A stretch of 24,953 nt of DNA, taken from Micavibrio_B sp964633355 (GTDB lineage Bacteria; Pseudomonadota; Alphaproteobacteria; Micavibrionales; Micavibrionaceae). Positions 1 to 7,128 of the stretch are shown piece after piece (positions within the stretch are counted from its first letter, which is position 1; every line of letters starts with the position of its first letter). The position numbers and the translations under genes are program-made. Location: assembly GCA_964633355.1 (NCBI GenBank), contig CAZWGO010000028.1, positions 1 through 24,953 of the forward strand, written 5' to 3'. The notes beneath the pieces are model-generated. The model did no database searches. It was not told the origin of the DNA and was given only the letters and a program-made list of their open reading frames with translations.

Positions 1-198
1 GAGTAAAATTTTTGTACCGAACCATGTCGCCACTGTGACGGCATGGAGAAATTTAAATCCTTTTGAGCCCATGGAGTAAAACTTTGCGGGTTCGCAATTA
101 ATTACAGCAATGAACCTATTTTTATCCTAAGTCAATAATATTCTTAGAGTTTCTAATTTTTTTTAGAAGACGTCCCCAACATTTGGAAACATGCGTGT

Positions 199-594
199 TC
201 AACGCGGCATAACCGCCATAGGAATGGCTTGAGACGGCGCTCTGGCCATTTTCTCTTTCGTCTGACATACGCTGAGGACGTCAGAGATTCGAGCCCTTTG
301 ATCTTCGTTCAGAGAACCTATAATGCCTCGAAGAGATACAATATCTGAAGGCTCAATAAATGTTTTTGCCGCCATTCCCGCCACGATTTTCTTTTCAAGA
401 AATCTGGTAGCCAGCTCATTGCCAAAATCGCCAAGATTGGCTTGAAGGGAGCGGAGCGTAGAGATGAGCTTTAAAGGATGCTCAAGAAGATGCCTAACCT
501 GCTCAGGGCTTTCAATCATCAATTCAAAAGGAATTTTTGTATTTTGACCGGCGGCGACGCCGAAAAAAGGAAGCCTGTCATGTGATTTACGCAT
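199..594 (-). CDS. Hypothetical protein, 131 aa
   Basis: I do not recognise this protein. It is predicted soluble, with no signal peptide or membrane segment, and looks largely helical. The first 25 residues are polar (MRKSHDRLPFFGV...). A middle part reads like packed amphipathic helices (residues about 30-70). The C-terminus is poor in structure. The ATG at 594 is supported by an AGGAG ribosome binding site about 9-10 nt upstream (minus strand 607-603). It lies 42 bp downstream of the nitrilase-family gene on the same strand, so the two may be co-transcribed. There are no cysteine or histidine clusters suggesting a metal site. Coding status rests on the open frame, the good ribosome binding site and normal codon use. 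Function unknown. Confidence 0.6.
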   Translation of the reverse strand: MRKSHDRLPFFGVAAGQNTKIPFELMIESPEQVRHLLEHPLKLISTLRSLQANLGDFGNELATRFLEKKIVAGMAAKTFIEPSDIVSLRGIIGSLNEDQRARISDVLSVCQTKEKMARAPSQAIPMAVMPR

Positions 595-601
595 TATATT
601 A

Positions 602-616
602 TCTCCTAAACGGAGA
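602..616 (-). promoter_or_regulatory. Small hairpin containing the ribosome binding site of the 131-aa gene
   Basis: On the minus strand TCTCC (616-612) and GGAGA (606-602) form a 5-bp stem around the loop GTTTA. The 3' arm includes most of the AGGAG Shine-Dalgarno of the gene starting at 594. Sequestration of the site is possible but the stem is short; this is inference only. Confidence 0.3.
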
Positions 617-636
617 CACTATTATCCATAATTTAT

Positions 637-1500
637 TTAATTTGCAAGCTTTATCGAAAGATTTTTTGCTGTTTTTACAAGCGCCGGATTTGTCGTGATG
701 GTATCGGCCCTTGCGGCGCGTAGAAGTCCGAGATCGACCTCAAAACGCTCGGCCTTATGACCGGCTCTGACAATGCCTCGCTCGTCGACACGGGTAACCG
801 AATCCGTTGCCGCCAGAGACGGCAGGTAAAGCGCCGCCTGCCCTAAATTTTCGCCGATAAACTCATTATCAAGCTCTCCGACAAGCTGGGAAACGACCAC
901 TGCCGCGCCAAGTTCAACCGCACGCGAGGAGGCGCAGCGGGCAATCCGCTCGACGCCCATCATGGTCTCCGTGGCGCTGGGTACAAAAACCAGATCGATC
1001 CCGCCCTCTTCCTTCAACATAGAAGCCGTGGCGGGAATCTCGATATCGAGACAGATGAGATTGGCACATTTCGCGCCTTTGAAATTGAATAGAGACAGTT
1101 CATCCCCGCCATCCAGATGCGCTTCCCAAGGCGTCAGGCATAACTTATCCTGAAAAATCTCATGCCCTTCAATCAGCATCGGCGTCCGGTTGCGAATCTT
1201 TCCATCGGAAAGAACATAAGGCACGCTGCCGAGAATAACGGCTTTGCCCGACTGACTGAGCTCGGCCTTTAATCGGGGCCAAGCAAGCGACCAGAAACTC
1301 TTGGCGACAGGCTCCAGCGCATCTCCAGGGCTTGAATAAAGCATGAAATTGCACCAGCTATATTCCGGGAAGACGACCATGTCGGCGCCTGAAGCCCATG
1401 ACGCTTTCGTACGGTCGATAATATCCTTCGTCACGGCCTCGATTGACCCGTGGTTGAAACCTACATCATAAAGATAACTGTCGATGATCATTTTGCTCAT
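637..1500 (-). CDS. Carbon-nitrogen hydrolase (nitrilase superfamily)
   Basis: Nitrilase-superfamily amidohydrolase of 287 aa, near the usual single-domain length. The Glu-Lys-Cys triad is visible: E46 in the FPEYSW motif, K119 in QDKLCLTPWE, and C150 in NLICLDIEIP. Family members hydrolyse a non-peptide C-N bond through a Cys thioester intermediate. The substrate cannot be read from the sequence; nitrilase, omega-amidase, carbamoyl-putrescine hydrolase and others share this fold. There is no signal peptide, so it is probably cytosolic. The ATG at 1500 is preceded directly by TATAAT (1512-1507), which leaves almost no 5' leader. The gene is divergent from the DUF1543 gene and followed by the 131-aa unknown gene. 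The family call is secure and the specific activity is open. Confidence 0.85.
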   Translation of the reverse strand: MSKMIIDSYLYDVGFNHGSIEAVTKDIIDRTKASWASGADMVVFPEYSWCNFMLYSSPGDALEPVAKSFWSLAWPRLKAELSQSGKAVILGSVPYVLSDGKIRNRTPMLIEGHEIFQDKLCLTPWEAHLDGGDELSLFNFKGAKCANLICLDIEIPATASMLKEEGGIDLVFVPSATETMMGVERIARCASSRAVELGAAVVVSQLVGELDNEFIGENLGQAALYLPSLAATDSVTRVDERGIVRAGHKAERFEVDLGLLRAARADTITTNPALVKTAKNLSIKLAN

Positions 1501-1506
1501 CTCTTG

Positions 1507-1512
1507 ATTATA
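1507..1512 (-). promoter_or_regulatory. Perfect -10 box just upstream of the nitrilase-family ATG
   Basis: TATAAT ends 6 nt before the ATG at 1500, so a start about 7 nt downstream of the box would coincide with the initiator codon (leaderless mRNA). No convincing -35 hexamer is seen at 16-18 nt. Alternatively the match is fortuitous. Confidence 0.3.
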
Positions 1513-1546
1513 TAGCGGCGGCTTTAGCCAAAAGGAATAAAATTCG

Positions 1547-2053
1547 ATGAAACTTTTTATGTTCTATGTCGGCGGGGATTGCGGCAATTCCAATATCGAA
1601 CTGCATGACATACGCTTTTCAACTGGCGAGAAAGCCGAAGATTGCTATGACGATCTACGGAAACAATGGTGGGGGAATCCCAAAAGCCTCCATCTTGATT
1701 GCTGGGGAGCCGTCGAACAGGCGGACGGGTATGATCTCACTTTATCCAAAGAACCCTCCGACAATCCGCTCAAACTTTTTTTTCTGAATATGGGCGGCTA
1801 TGACGGAAAAGCATTTGAGGAGCTGCACAAGAATATACTGCTCGTAGATGAAACACCGCATAAAGCCATTGTCCGCGCCTTAAAGGGAATGCGCGACTGG
1901 CAGCTTCCCCATCGCGACGCTATCTTGGAAGTCGAGAAAATAATCTGCGTCAATGATCTCTTCGAAACCAGCGGTTATTATATCCATCTGACAAAAACAG
2001 AAGAAATCAAACCGTTTGAATTTACCTGTAAATATGTGCGGATTAATGCCTAA
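1547..2053 (+). CDS. DUF1543 family protein
   Basis: 168-aa soluble protein that resembles the DUF1543 family. It has an N-terminal MKLFMFYVGGDCGNSNIELHD segment (the family pattern of a Gly-rich strand followed by E-HD), then a K-LHLDCWG-V stretch (compare the H-D-W signature). A second half begins around residue 78 with a related LKLFFLNMGGYDGKAFEELH, suggesting two repeats of one fold. The repeat of 'F-F/Y-x-GG-D' in both halves supports internal duplication. Function of the family is unknown. AAGGA lies about 12 nt upstream of the ATG. The gene is divergent from the nitrilase gene and converges on the ABC ATPase gene with a 4-bp overlap of stop codons (2050-2053). Confidence 0.75.
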   Translation: MKLFMFYVGGDCGNSNIELHDIRFSTGEKAEDCYDDLRKQWWGNPKSLHLDCWGAVEQADGYDLTLSKEPSDNPLKLFFLNMGGYDGKAFEELHKNILLVDETPHKAIVRALKGMRDWQLPHRDAILEVEKIICVNDLFETSGYYIHLTKTEEIKPFEFTCKYVRINA

Positions 2054-2970
2054 CGCGTCATCTGCAGGAAAACATCTTCCAAGTTGCGCTCATCCGTCGA
2101 TAAATCGGCAATGCCATAGCCTGCGCCTTGCAAGGCCGCGATAATCTCGCCGACGCTTCTGTCTTTGGGCGCATAGCGGAACATAAGCGTTCTCTGGCCT
2201 TCCTGCACCGGCGCATACTGCAAAATACTTTCCGGCAACACGCCGATTTCGCGGTCGAGACGGAAACGGACTTCCTTGCTGTCGATACGCGCCAGCAGCG
2301 TTTCTTTCGCTTCATCGGCAACGATGCGGCCCTTATGAATGATGGCGATGCGGTCACACAGCTCTTCGGCTTCTTCAAGATAATGCGTGGTGAGAAGTAC
2401 CGTCACACCACGTTTATTGAGAAGTTTTACATTCTCCCAAAGCTGCGTGCGCAGTTCCAAATCGACGCCTGCCGTCGGCTCGTCGAGCACCAGGATCGGC
2501 GGCGTATGCACCATGGCCTTGGCAATCATCAAGCGGCGGCGCATTCCCCCGGACAGGGAGCGCGTATAGGCATTGGCTTTATCGGCAAGGCCCATCATCG
2601 TCAAAAGCTCGTCCGTGCGGCGCTCGGCCTTCGGCACGCCATACATCCCGGCATGCAAATCCAGAAGCTTGGCCGGTGAAAAGAAAGGATCGAAATTAAT
2701 CTCTTGCGGCACGATGCCGATATTGGATTTTACCTGACGCGGATCGTCATCGAGATCGGATCCCCAGATCTTGACAGAGCCGGATGATTTCAAGACCATT
2801 CCTGCCATGATGTTGATCAATGTCGATTTACCGGCGCCATTTGGTCCGAGTAATCCGAAGATCGATCCTTTCGGGATATTCAGGCTGATATTCTCCAGCG
2901 CGATCTTCTCCGGCGATTTTCCGCGCGCTTCGTATTTCTTGCCGACGTCTTTAATTTCAATCGCGTTCAT
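2050..2970 (-). CDS. ABC transporter ATP-binding protein, YadG-like (ABC-2 type)
   Basis: ATPase subunit of an ABC-2-type exporter, 306 aa from the ATG at 2970. Walker A GPNGAGKST is at residues 42-50, the Q-loop at Q89 (IVPQE), the signature LSGGM at 139-143, Walker B ILVLDE at 159-164 followed by PTAGVD, and the H-loop at H196 (TTHYLEEAE). The stretch VPQEINFDPF and the Arg-rich RRRLMIAKAMVH segment after the signature resemble E. coli YadG. A C-terminal domain of about 80 residues follows, as in that family. An upstream in-frame start at 3000 exists, but 2970 is preferred: AAGGAA lies just upstream and the ATG comes 1 nt after the stop of the hydrolase gene, suggesting translational coupling. 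No permease partner is present in the window, so the substrate is unknown. Confidence 0.88.
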   Translation of the reverse strand: MNAIEIKDVGKKYEARGKSPEKIALENISLNIPKGSIFGLLGPNGAGKSTLINIMAGMVLKSSGSVKIWGSDLDDDPRQVKSNIGIVPQEINFDPFFSPAKLLDLHAGMYGVPKAERRTDELLTMMGLADKANAYTRSLSGGMRRRLMIAKAMVHTPPILVLDEPTAGVDLELRTQLWENVKLLNKRGVTVLLTTHYLEEAEELCDRIAIIHKGRIVADEAKETLLARIDSKEVRFRLDREIGVLPESILQYAPVQEGQRTLMFRYAPKDRSVGEIIAALQGAGYGIADLSTDERNLEDVFLQMTR

Positions 2971-2971
2971 T

Positions 2972-3901
2972 TTATTCCTTAAATCTGTATTCCGCTTCAC
3001 TTCCGAGCCAATTCTCGAACGCTCCGCCGTTTAGCCATTCTTTAGCCGCCTCGTCGCCCTTGAGATAGGCGTCCCAGAACGCAAGGGAAGAGAGCTTGAT
3101 GATTTTCTCATGAATCTCGCGCTTCGGATTATCGGCGAGCTGGCCGCGCGAACCGTTATAAACCATATGGTCGCCGTCTTCGAGAATAAGCAAATGCTGC
3201 TCGGGCCCTTTTGAATGCTCGAAAACATCCATGCGGGTTTTATAGGTAATCTCGGCATTCACCGGCGAAGAATCTTCGGTACCCGTCATATACAACATAG
3301 GGATACGGATACCACCGTAAAAGTCCGCCATTTCATGTCCGGCCTTATAGGTCACGGGTACAGGAGAATAGGCAATCGCCGCTTTAAACCGCTCTTCGAA
3401 CAAATCATACAGCCGGCGCCCGAGGCCCCTGCGCTGGCCAGCCATGGTCTGCGTCGTCATCGCACCGAAGGAATGGCCCGACATGCCTAATCTAGATAAA
3501 TCCGCCTGCGGCAAATTCATCTTTTGCAGCTCATCGATGGCAAACGGTACGTCCAGTAATCTTTGCAGCGTGGCTTTCCTAGGGATATGCGTGTTGCGGA
3601 TTACATCCCATGGATGGCCGGGCTTTCCTTCCCAAAGGCCGGAATCACTGCCTTTATGCTGGATATGGACGATGACAAAACCGTAAGACGCGACATAGCG
3701 GGAAATAAATCCAGCCCCGTCACGGCTGCCACCCAGCCCATGGCTCCAGATGATCGTCGGCATCTTTCCTTCGATCCCTTGGGGAATATAAATCTTATAC
3801 GGGACGGCTCGGTTTTCGCGATTTGGATCGCTCCAGACACCCCTTTCAATAGTAACGGGGTGCTTTTCGGCTTCTGTGATATCTGGCGTCCAATAAATCA
3901 T
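2972..3901 (-). CDS. Alpha/beta hydrolase (PAF-acetylhydrolase/dienelactone-hydrolase-like)
   Basis: Serine hydrolase of the alpha/beta fold, about 309 aa. The nucleophile elbow is GHSFG (Ser at residue 144 from the preferred start). An oxyanion-type motif SHGLGG is at about 53-58. A likely acidic residue lies in TGTEDSS (about 210) and the catalytic His in GDHMVY (about 245). No signal peptide, so it is predicted cytosolic. The frame is open to a TTG at 3937, but no ribosome binding site precedes that codon; the ATG at 3901 has CAGG shortly upstream, and I use it. It sits directly upstream of the ABC ATPase gene with a 1-nt gap, so the two are almost certainly co-translated. The substrate is not predictable; esterase, lipase or thioesterase are all possible. 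Annotated homologues are often called 'dienelactone hydrolase'. Confidence 0.82.
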   Translation of the reverse strand: MIYWTPDITEAEKHPVTIERGVWSDPNRENRAVPYKIYIPQGIEGKMPTIIWSHGLGGSRDGAGFISRYVASYGFVIVHIQHKGSDSGLWEGKPGHPWDVIRNTHIPRKATLQRLLDVPFAIDELQKMNLPQADLSRLGMSGHSFGAMTTQTMAGQRRGLGRRLYDLFEERFKAAIAYSPVPVTYKAGHEMADFYGGIRIPMLYMTGTEDSSPVNAEITYKTRMDVFEHSKGPEQHLLILEDGDHMVYNGSRGQLADNPKREIHEKIIKLSSLAFWDAYLKGDEAAKEWLNGGAFENWLGSEAEYRFKE

Positions 3902-4007
3902 ACCTGAAGGCTTTAAATGGTTAACGCGGAAATTCAATGGATTTATTGGTTTTTATCAAATTAACCAGATATGCGGATTCTGCGATTCAGGTATTTTTTT
4001 ATTAAAG

Positions 4008-4036
4008 TTGACAAAATCCCAAGAGAAACTTATATA
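4008..4036 (+). promoter_or_regulatory. Near-consensus sigma-70 promoter for the small RNA
   Basis: TTGACA (4008-4013), exact consensus, is followed by a 17-nt spacer and TATATA (4031-4036). Predicted transcription start is A4043/A4044. No open reading frame follows, so it appears to drive a non-coding RNA. Confidence 0.7.
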
Positions 4037-4042
4037 AACATT

Positions 4043-4197
4043 AACTCCGGACAAATAATCGGGAAATAGAGTAGAGTGTGAGGCCCCACAGGTTTCAAGA
4101 ATTCACTGCGTAACTGAGTAAAAACAAGATTTTAAAGCTTTCTCCCCCCAGAAAGACAGCAGGCTTAGGTCCCCGGATCTAGGCCTGTTTCTTTTTT
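4043..4197 (+). ncRNA. Candidate small RNA with C-rich hairpin loops
   Basis: A promoter and an intrinsic terminator bracket about 155 nt without a coding frame. Three hairpins can be drawn. TGTG (4077-4080)/CACA (4087-4090) has loop AGGCCC. CTTTCT (4138-4143)/AGAAAG (4150-4155) has a loop of six C. The terminator stem (4160-4187) has loop CCCG. Every loop is C-rich, a feature of alphaproteobacterial trans-acting small RNAs that pair with G-rich ribosome binding sites. It is not 6S RNA, because the 5' and 3' ends do not pair into a closing stem with a central bubble. It lies between the divergent hydrolase gene and the convergent sspB gene. I cannot name the family; targets are unknown. Confidence 0.6.
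4160..4197 (+). terminator. Intrinsic terminator of the small RNA
   Basis: A 12-bp stem (C4160-C4171 with G4176-G4187, two G-U pairs) around the loop CCCG is followed by GTTTC and TTTTTT (4192-4197). The T tract is on the + strand only, so it stops the small RNA rather than sspB. Confidence 0.8.
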
Positions 4198-4198
4198 G

Positions 4199-4233
4199 GT
4201 AGGCAGTACGCAGTCAAAATTAATTCTGCCTAC
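4199..4233. repeat. Inverted repeat at the 3' end of sspB
   Basis: GTAGGCAG (4199-4206) and CTGCCTAC (4226-4233) are perfect 8-nt arms with a 19-nt AT-rich spacer; the second arm touches the sspB stop codon. Neither strand has a T run right after it, so it is not a classical terminator. It could protect the 3' end of the sspB message. Confidence 0.45.
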
Positions 4234-4736
4234 TATTTCTTCCTGAACTGATCCAGTGAAACGACTTCACCTGATTTGGCTTCCGACTTCGCGGCAGATT
4301 TTTTGCCTTTGCCCTTTGGTGCCGGACCTTCATCGTCCGGCTCTTCTTCGCCGTCCTCGTCGGACATCAATTCACCAAGCGGCTGGAATTGCAGCGCGAA
4401 ATTGACGGATGGATCGGCGAATATCGTCACCGCCGGCAACGGGATCACCAATTGCTCCGGAATATTGTTGAACGACAAAGTAACGGCGATGCGCTCGGCG
4501 TTTACCGACAGATCGGTGAACTGGTATTGCAGAACAATCGTCATCTCTCCCGGATAACGCTCGCGCAAATAATCGGGAATTTTTACGCCCGGATAATCCG
4601 TCAGAAACGTGATGTAAAAATGATGATCGCCCGGCAGGCCTGATTCTTGTACTTCGGTAATTGCCTGACGCACGACACCGCGCAGGGCGGATTCGACCAT
4701 CTTGTCATAGCGCAATGTTTTATCTTCAACTTTCAT
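4233..4736 (-). CDS. sspB: SspB, adaptor for ClpXP degradation of ssrA-tagged proteins
   Basis: Alphaproteobacterial-type SspB, about 167 aa. SspB dimers bind the ssrA tag and tether the substrate to ClpX. The family core starts with LRYDKMVESALRGVVRQAI and continues with a beta-rich domain containing HHFYITFLTDYPGV, YPGEMTIVLQYQF and F-N-I-P-E-L-IPLPAV. A flexible acidic then Lys-rich linker follows, and the end is VVSLDQFRKK; that hydrophobic/basic tail fits the ClpX-docking peptide known in this family. The frame extends to an ATG at 4826, but homologous proteins start just before the LRYDK motif, so the ATG at 4736 is chosen; neither start has a clear ribosome binding site. The ssrA gene itself lies about 2.1 kb upstream on the same strand. 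Confidence 0.88.
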   Translation of the reverse strand: MKVEDKTLRYDKMVESALRGVVRQAITEVQESGLPGDHHFYITFLTDYPGVKIPDYLRERYPGEMTIVLQYQFTDLSVNAERIAVTLSFNNIPEQLVIPLPAVTIFADPSVNFALQFQPLGELMSDEDGEEEPDDEGPAPKGKGKKSAAKSEAKSGEVVSLDQFRKK

Positions 4737-4871
4737 ATGATTATCACTGGCAGATGCCGAAGGGCTTATCAAGGGGTTATATCTATTCAACCTGTTTCGC
4801 ATGTCCGGCGGCATAAATCCAGCCATATAACGCCGATAAAATTATCGATTGTGGAAAAAAGAGTGAGAGAA

Positions 4872-6749
4872 TCAGGGAACTTTTCCCGAGGATTTTACTC
4901 TCGTCTCATCGAATTTTACTTCCATTGCTTTGGCCTTGAGGTAGAAATTCAGGTATTGCATGGCGTCATCACGACTATACTTGATGTCAATTCCTTCGTT
5001 CATTAAATTCGCCGCCTCTTCCAGCCTTCCTTCAGCTTCAAGATAATCGGCCAGCGCGATCCGCGCTTTCATATGCGCTGGATTGAGCCTTAATGTTTTT
5101 TCCAGCATCGATATTTGCTGCGCCTCGTCACCTCTTATCTTTGCCAATTGAGATCGGAGCATATAGATGTCCGCATCGCGCTCATTGGCTTTTTCGGCGC
5201 GTGATAATAGCGATTCCGCCTGCGCGATAAAGTTTCGCCGGTCTGTTTCAGATACAGGCGTTTCGGATTGATCCAAAATACCGAGCGGAATATTCGCTGC
5301 CAGAATATAGGCATCGACATTTGTACCCAGCGACAGACTGTTAGCTGTATCGATCTTCTTTGCAAACGCGGGCAGATCGCCATTTTGCAAATCTTTCTGC
5401 GCACTTGCGACCTGTTTTTGCGAATAGATCGGTGCGGCAACCAGAACCGCCATGCCGATGGCCACGATCATAAAAATCGCTTTCAAGGAAAAATCGTTCA
5501 AATAAACCGGAGCATTTACGTCGCGCCATTTTTCGCCCAGCGCCAGCGCCGTCGCCCTGTACCAAAGGGCAAAAAGAAATCCGGCAAGCATTAATCCCGG
5601 CAGAACATAAAAATTAAACGTAACATGCGCATGCAGGACGAATGCCGCCAAAGCGCAAAATGGAATGAGAATGGATAAACGTATATCCTGATCGTCAGGT
5701 ATTTTCTTAATTGCCTCAACGGTGCGGAAAATCACAAAGCCGCAAATAGTATAAAATAAAACCGCCGATAAAATACCCATCTCCACTGCGAATTGAAGCG
5801 GGTCGTTATGCGCCATAAGTCCCGCGGTCATATCGCCGATTTGCCTTACTTCGGGATAATAAAAACCGAACGTGCCCGGACCGGTTCCCAAAAACGGCTG
5901 CGCTTTTACCAATTCCCATGAAGAGGCCCAGATCAGCCCGCGCTCGTTGAACACGCCGTCAAAACCAAGATTGAGCGTGTAGAGCAAGACATTCAGCGGG
6001 CCCGAATAAGATAAAGGCGCATAAATCAGGCCGATAGCGATAAAGGCCATAACGATAACAGCGCTCAAAAATCCAAGTTTTTTCCATCCGATAGACCGAG
6101 CGCCGGCAAAACCGATAAACGCCATTCCGGCAATGGCGATAGATAGAAATGCGCCGCGACTGCCGGTGGTAAAAAATCCGCATGTTAAAAGAAAAAATGC
6201 CACCCCATATAAGCGGGACTTATTCTTCAGTATTTGTTCAGCCGCCAGAAAGATGCCGATTGAAAAAACTGCCGCCAATCCATTCGGATCGGTCAGCGGC
6301 TCATGCACGCGGCCTTTATATAGAAATTTCGGCAGGAAGAAATATTGATACAGGGCGTAAAGCGCGAGCAAGCTTAGTACAAATACAATTCCTCGACGTG
6401 CCCGTTCGAGTCTTTGGTCAAAATTATTGCCGACTAAAAAGAAAATAATGCTCAGCGGCAGAATGGATAGAAAGAAAAAATAGATCCAGCTCGTAAAAAG
6501 AATATCGGAGGCGGCAAGGCTGATCGCCGCCACAGCCCAGAACAATCCTCCGGCAATTAACACGGACGATACAGGATATTTCCATTCGCGGCGCTCGATC
6601 CCGCTCGCATCGTTCACCGCCATGGCGGCAAATAAAAAACCTAGTGTTGCGATAAAGAATTCGCTCTGGAATTCCTGTATCCATGTAAAACTGCAAATTA
6701 AGGCAAGGAGCCAGAGGCCGGTTGCGGCCATGGAAGGGGATAATGTCAT
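4872..6749 (-). CDS. O-antigen ligase/polymerase-like membrane protein with C-terminal TPR
   Basis: 625-aa inner-membrane protein of the Wzy/WaaL (O-antigen ligase, Wzy_C) type. There are about ten hydrophobic segments between residues 8 and 440. The central part carries the family hallmarks: EPLTDPNGLAAVFSIGI, the TTGSRGAFL motif, and a large loop with GTGPGTFGFYYPE plus AHNDPLQFAVEMG. After a last membrane helix (about 430-450) comes a periplasmic tail with tetratricopeptide-like helices (about 520-610). Such proteins join or polymerise surface polysaccharide, or occasionally glycosylate proteins; the substrate is unknown and no other glycan genes are in the window. The first ATG after an in-frame stop is at 6749. 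It has no ribosome binding site and lies only 28 nt beyond the tmRNA terminator. Confidence 0.8.
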   Translation of the reverse strand: MTLSPSMAATGLWLLALICSFTWIQEFQSEFFIATLGFLFAAMAVNDASGIERREWKYPVSSVLIAGGLFWAVAAISLAASDILFTSWIYFFFLSILPLSIIFFLVGNNFDQRLERARRGIVFVLSLLALYALYQYFFLPKFLYKGRVHEPLTDPNGLAAVFSIGIFLAAEQILKNKSRLYGVAFFLLTCGFFTTGSRGAFLSIAIAGMAFIGFAGARSIGWKKLGFLSAVIVMAFIAIGLIYAPLSYSGPLNVLLYTLNLGFDGVFNERGLIWASSWELVKAQPFLGTGPGTFGFYYPEVRQIGDMTAGLMAHNDPLQFAVEMGILSAVLFYTICGFVIFRTVEAIKKIPDDQDIRLSILIPFCALAAFVLHAHVTFNFYVLPGLMLAGFLFALWYRATALALGEKWRDVNAPVYLNDFSLKAIFMIVAIGMAVLVAAPIYSQKQVASAQKDLQNGDLPAFAKKIDTANSLSLGTNVDAYILAANIPLGILDQSETPVSETDRRNFIAQAESLLSRAEKANERDADIYMLRSQLAKIRGDEAQQISMLEKTLRLNPAHMKARIALADYLEAEGRLEEAANLMNEGIDIKYSRDDAMQYLNFYLKAKAMEVKFDETRVKSSGKVP

Positions 6750-6776
6750 GAAAATGATTAGAGCCGAAAAACAGGC

Positions 6777-6813
6777 AAAAGAAAATGGGGCAGTTCTGTT
6801 GATAGGCCGCCCC
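6777..6813 (-). terminator. Intrinsic terminator after the tmRNA gene
   Basis: On the minus strand GGGGCGG (6813-6807) pairs with CTGCCCC (6793-6787) around a 13-nt loop, followed by ATTTTCTTTT (6786-6777). It ends the ssrA transcript just upstream of the O-antigen-ligase-like gene. Confidence 0.7.
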
Positions 6814-7123
6814 GCGCCCCACCCCTAACCTACGTTAAAGGAATTGTATAGCTTCACCTTTGCAATTAAGCAGCGGCTTTACGGGCAACTTGGAAGTTGT
6901 CGTTAGCTACGATTTGGTTATCGTTTGCATTTACATGCGTGGACGGATAACGACCGTGCCTCATACGGATACAGACTAAACCTTTATTACGCGTGTCGAT
7001 CCTGTTTCGGCCCCGCCAAAATCCGCTGGAAGCGGATTTTGGTGGAGCCGCCGGGTACTGCCCCCGGGTCCACTACGTCTATTCTGAGAAGCGTTTAGCA
7101 TCTTAGACGGGTTACCCCGACAA
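6814..7123 (-). ncRNA. ssrA: tmRNA, circularly permuted two-piece form (ssrA precursor)
   Basis: Ribosome-rescue RNA in the permuted alphaproteobacterial arrangement. The acceptor piece comes first: from about 7123 to 7040 it contains GGACCCGGGGGCAGTACCCGG and ends CGGCTCC-ACCA with CCA encoded at 7042-7040. A 25-nt spacer (7039-7015) forms a 10-bp hairpin, AAAATCCGCT/AGCGGATTTT. The coding piece starts at 7014 with GGGGCCGAAACAGGATCGAC. Its first seven bases pair with CGGCUCC of the acceptor piece and leave a G3-U wobble, the alanyl-tRNA synthetase identity element. The tag frame follows at 6928-6866. The short, atypical T loop (GGCAGTA) is normal for this family. The 3' end of the coding piece is not precisely visible. 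RNase P and other nucleases are expected to remove the spacer. Confidence 0.93.
6866..6928 (-). other. tmRNA tag reading frame with two ANDN motifs
   Basis: After GUAAAU the frame reads ANDNQIV then ANDNFQVARKAAA and stops at TAA (6868-6866). If the resume codon is GCA at 6928, the tag has 20 residues. If it is GCU at 6907, the tag has 13 (ANDNFQVARKAAA), a more usual length. The first choice is favoured by the GUAAAU context, the second by length. The Ala-Ala-Ala end is a plausible ClpX degron. Confidence 0.8.
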
Positions 7124-7128
7124 CTATA

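Noticed and set aside
1..198. Possible gene end or RNA at the left edge of the window
   Set aside because: No frame or structure with adequate support; only two short similar strings (GAGTAAAA) at 1 and 74.
4043..4197. 6S RNA or SRP RNA as identity of the small RNA
   Set aside because: No end-to-end closing stem with central bubble (6S) and no conserved SRP tetraloop hairpin.
4834..4847. Palindrome CGATAA-AA-TTATCG upstream of sspB as terminator or operator
   Set aside because: AT-rich short palindrome without a T tract; expected by chance in such sequence.
4647..5006. 119-codon plus-strand frame between sspB and the ligase-like gene
   Set aside because: Antisense to both genes, no ribosome binding site and no recognisable domain.
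6424..6822. 132-codon minus-strand frame overlapping the start of the O-antigen-ligase-like gene
   Set aside because: Rich in Cys, Phe and His, no domain; it is an out-of-frame shadow crossing the tmRNA terminator.
7034..7070. Atypical T loop of the tmRNA acceptor piece as a novelty
   Set aside because: The GGGGGCAGTACCCGG form is the usual one in alphaproteobacterial two-piece tmRNA.
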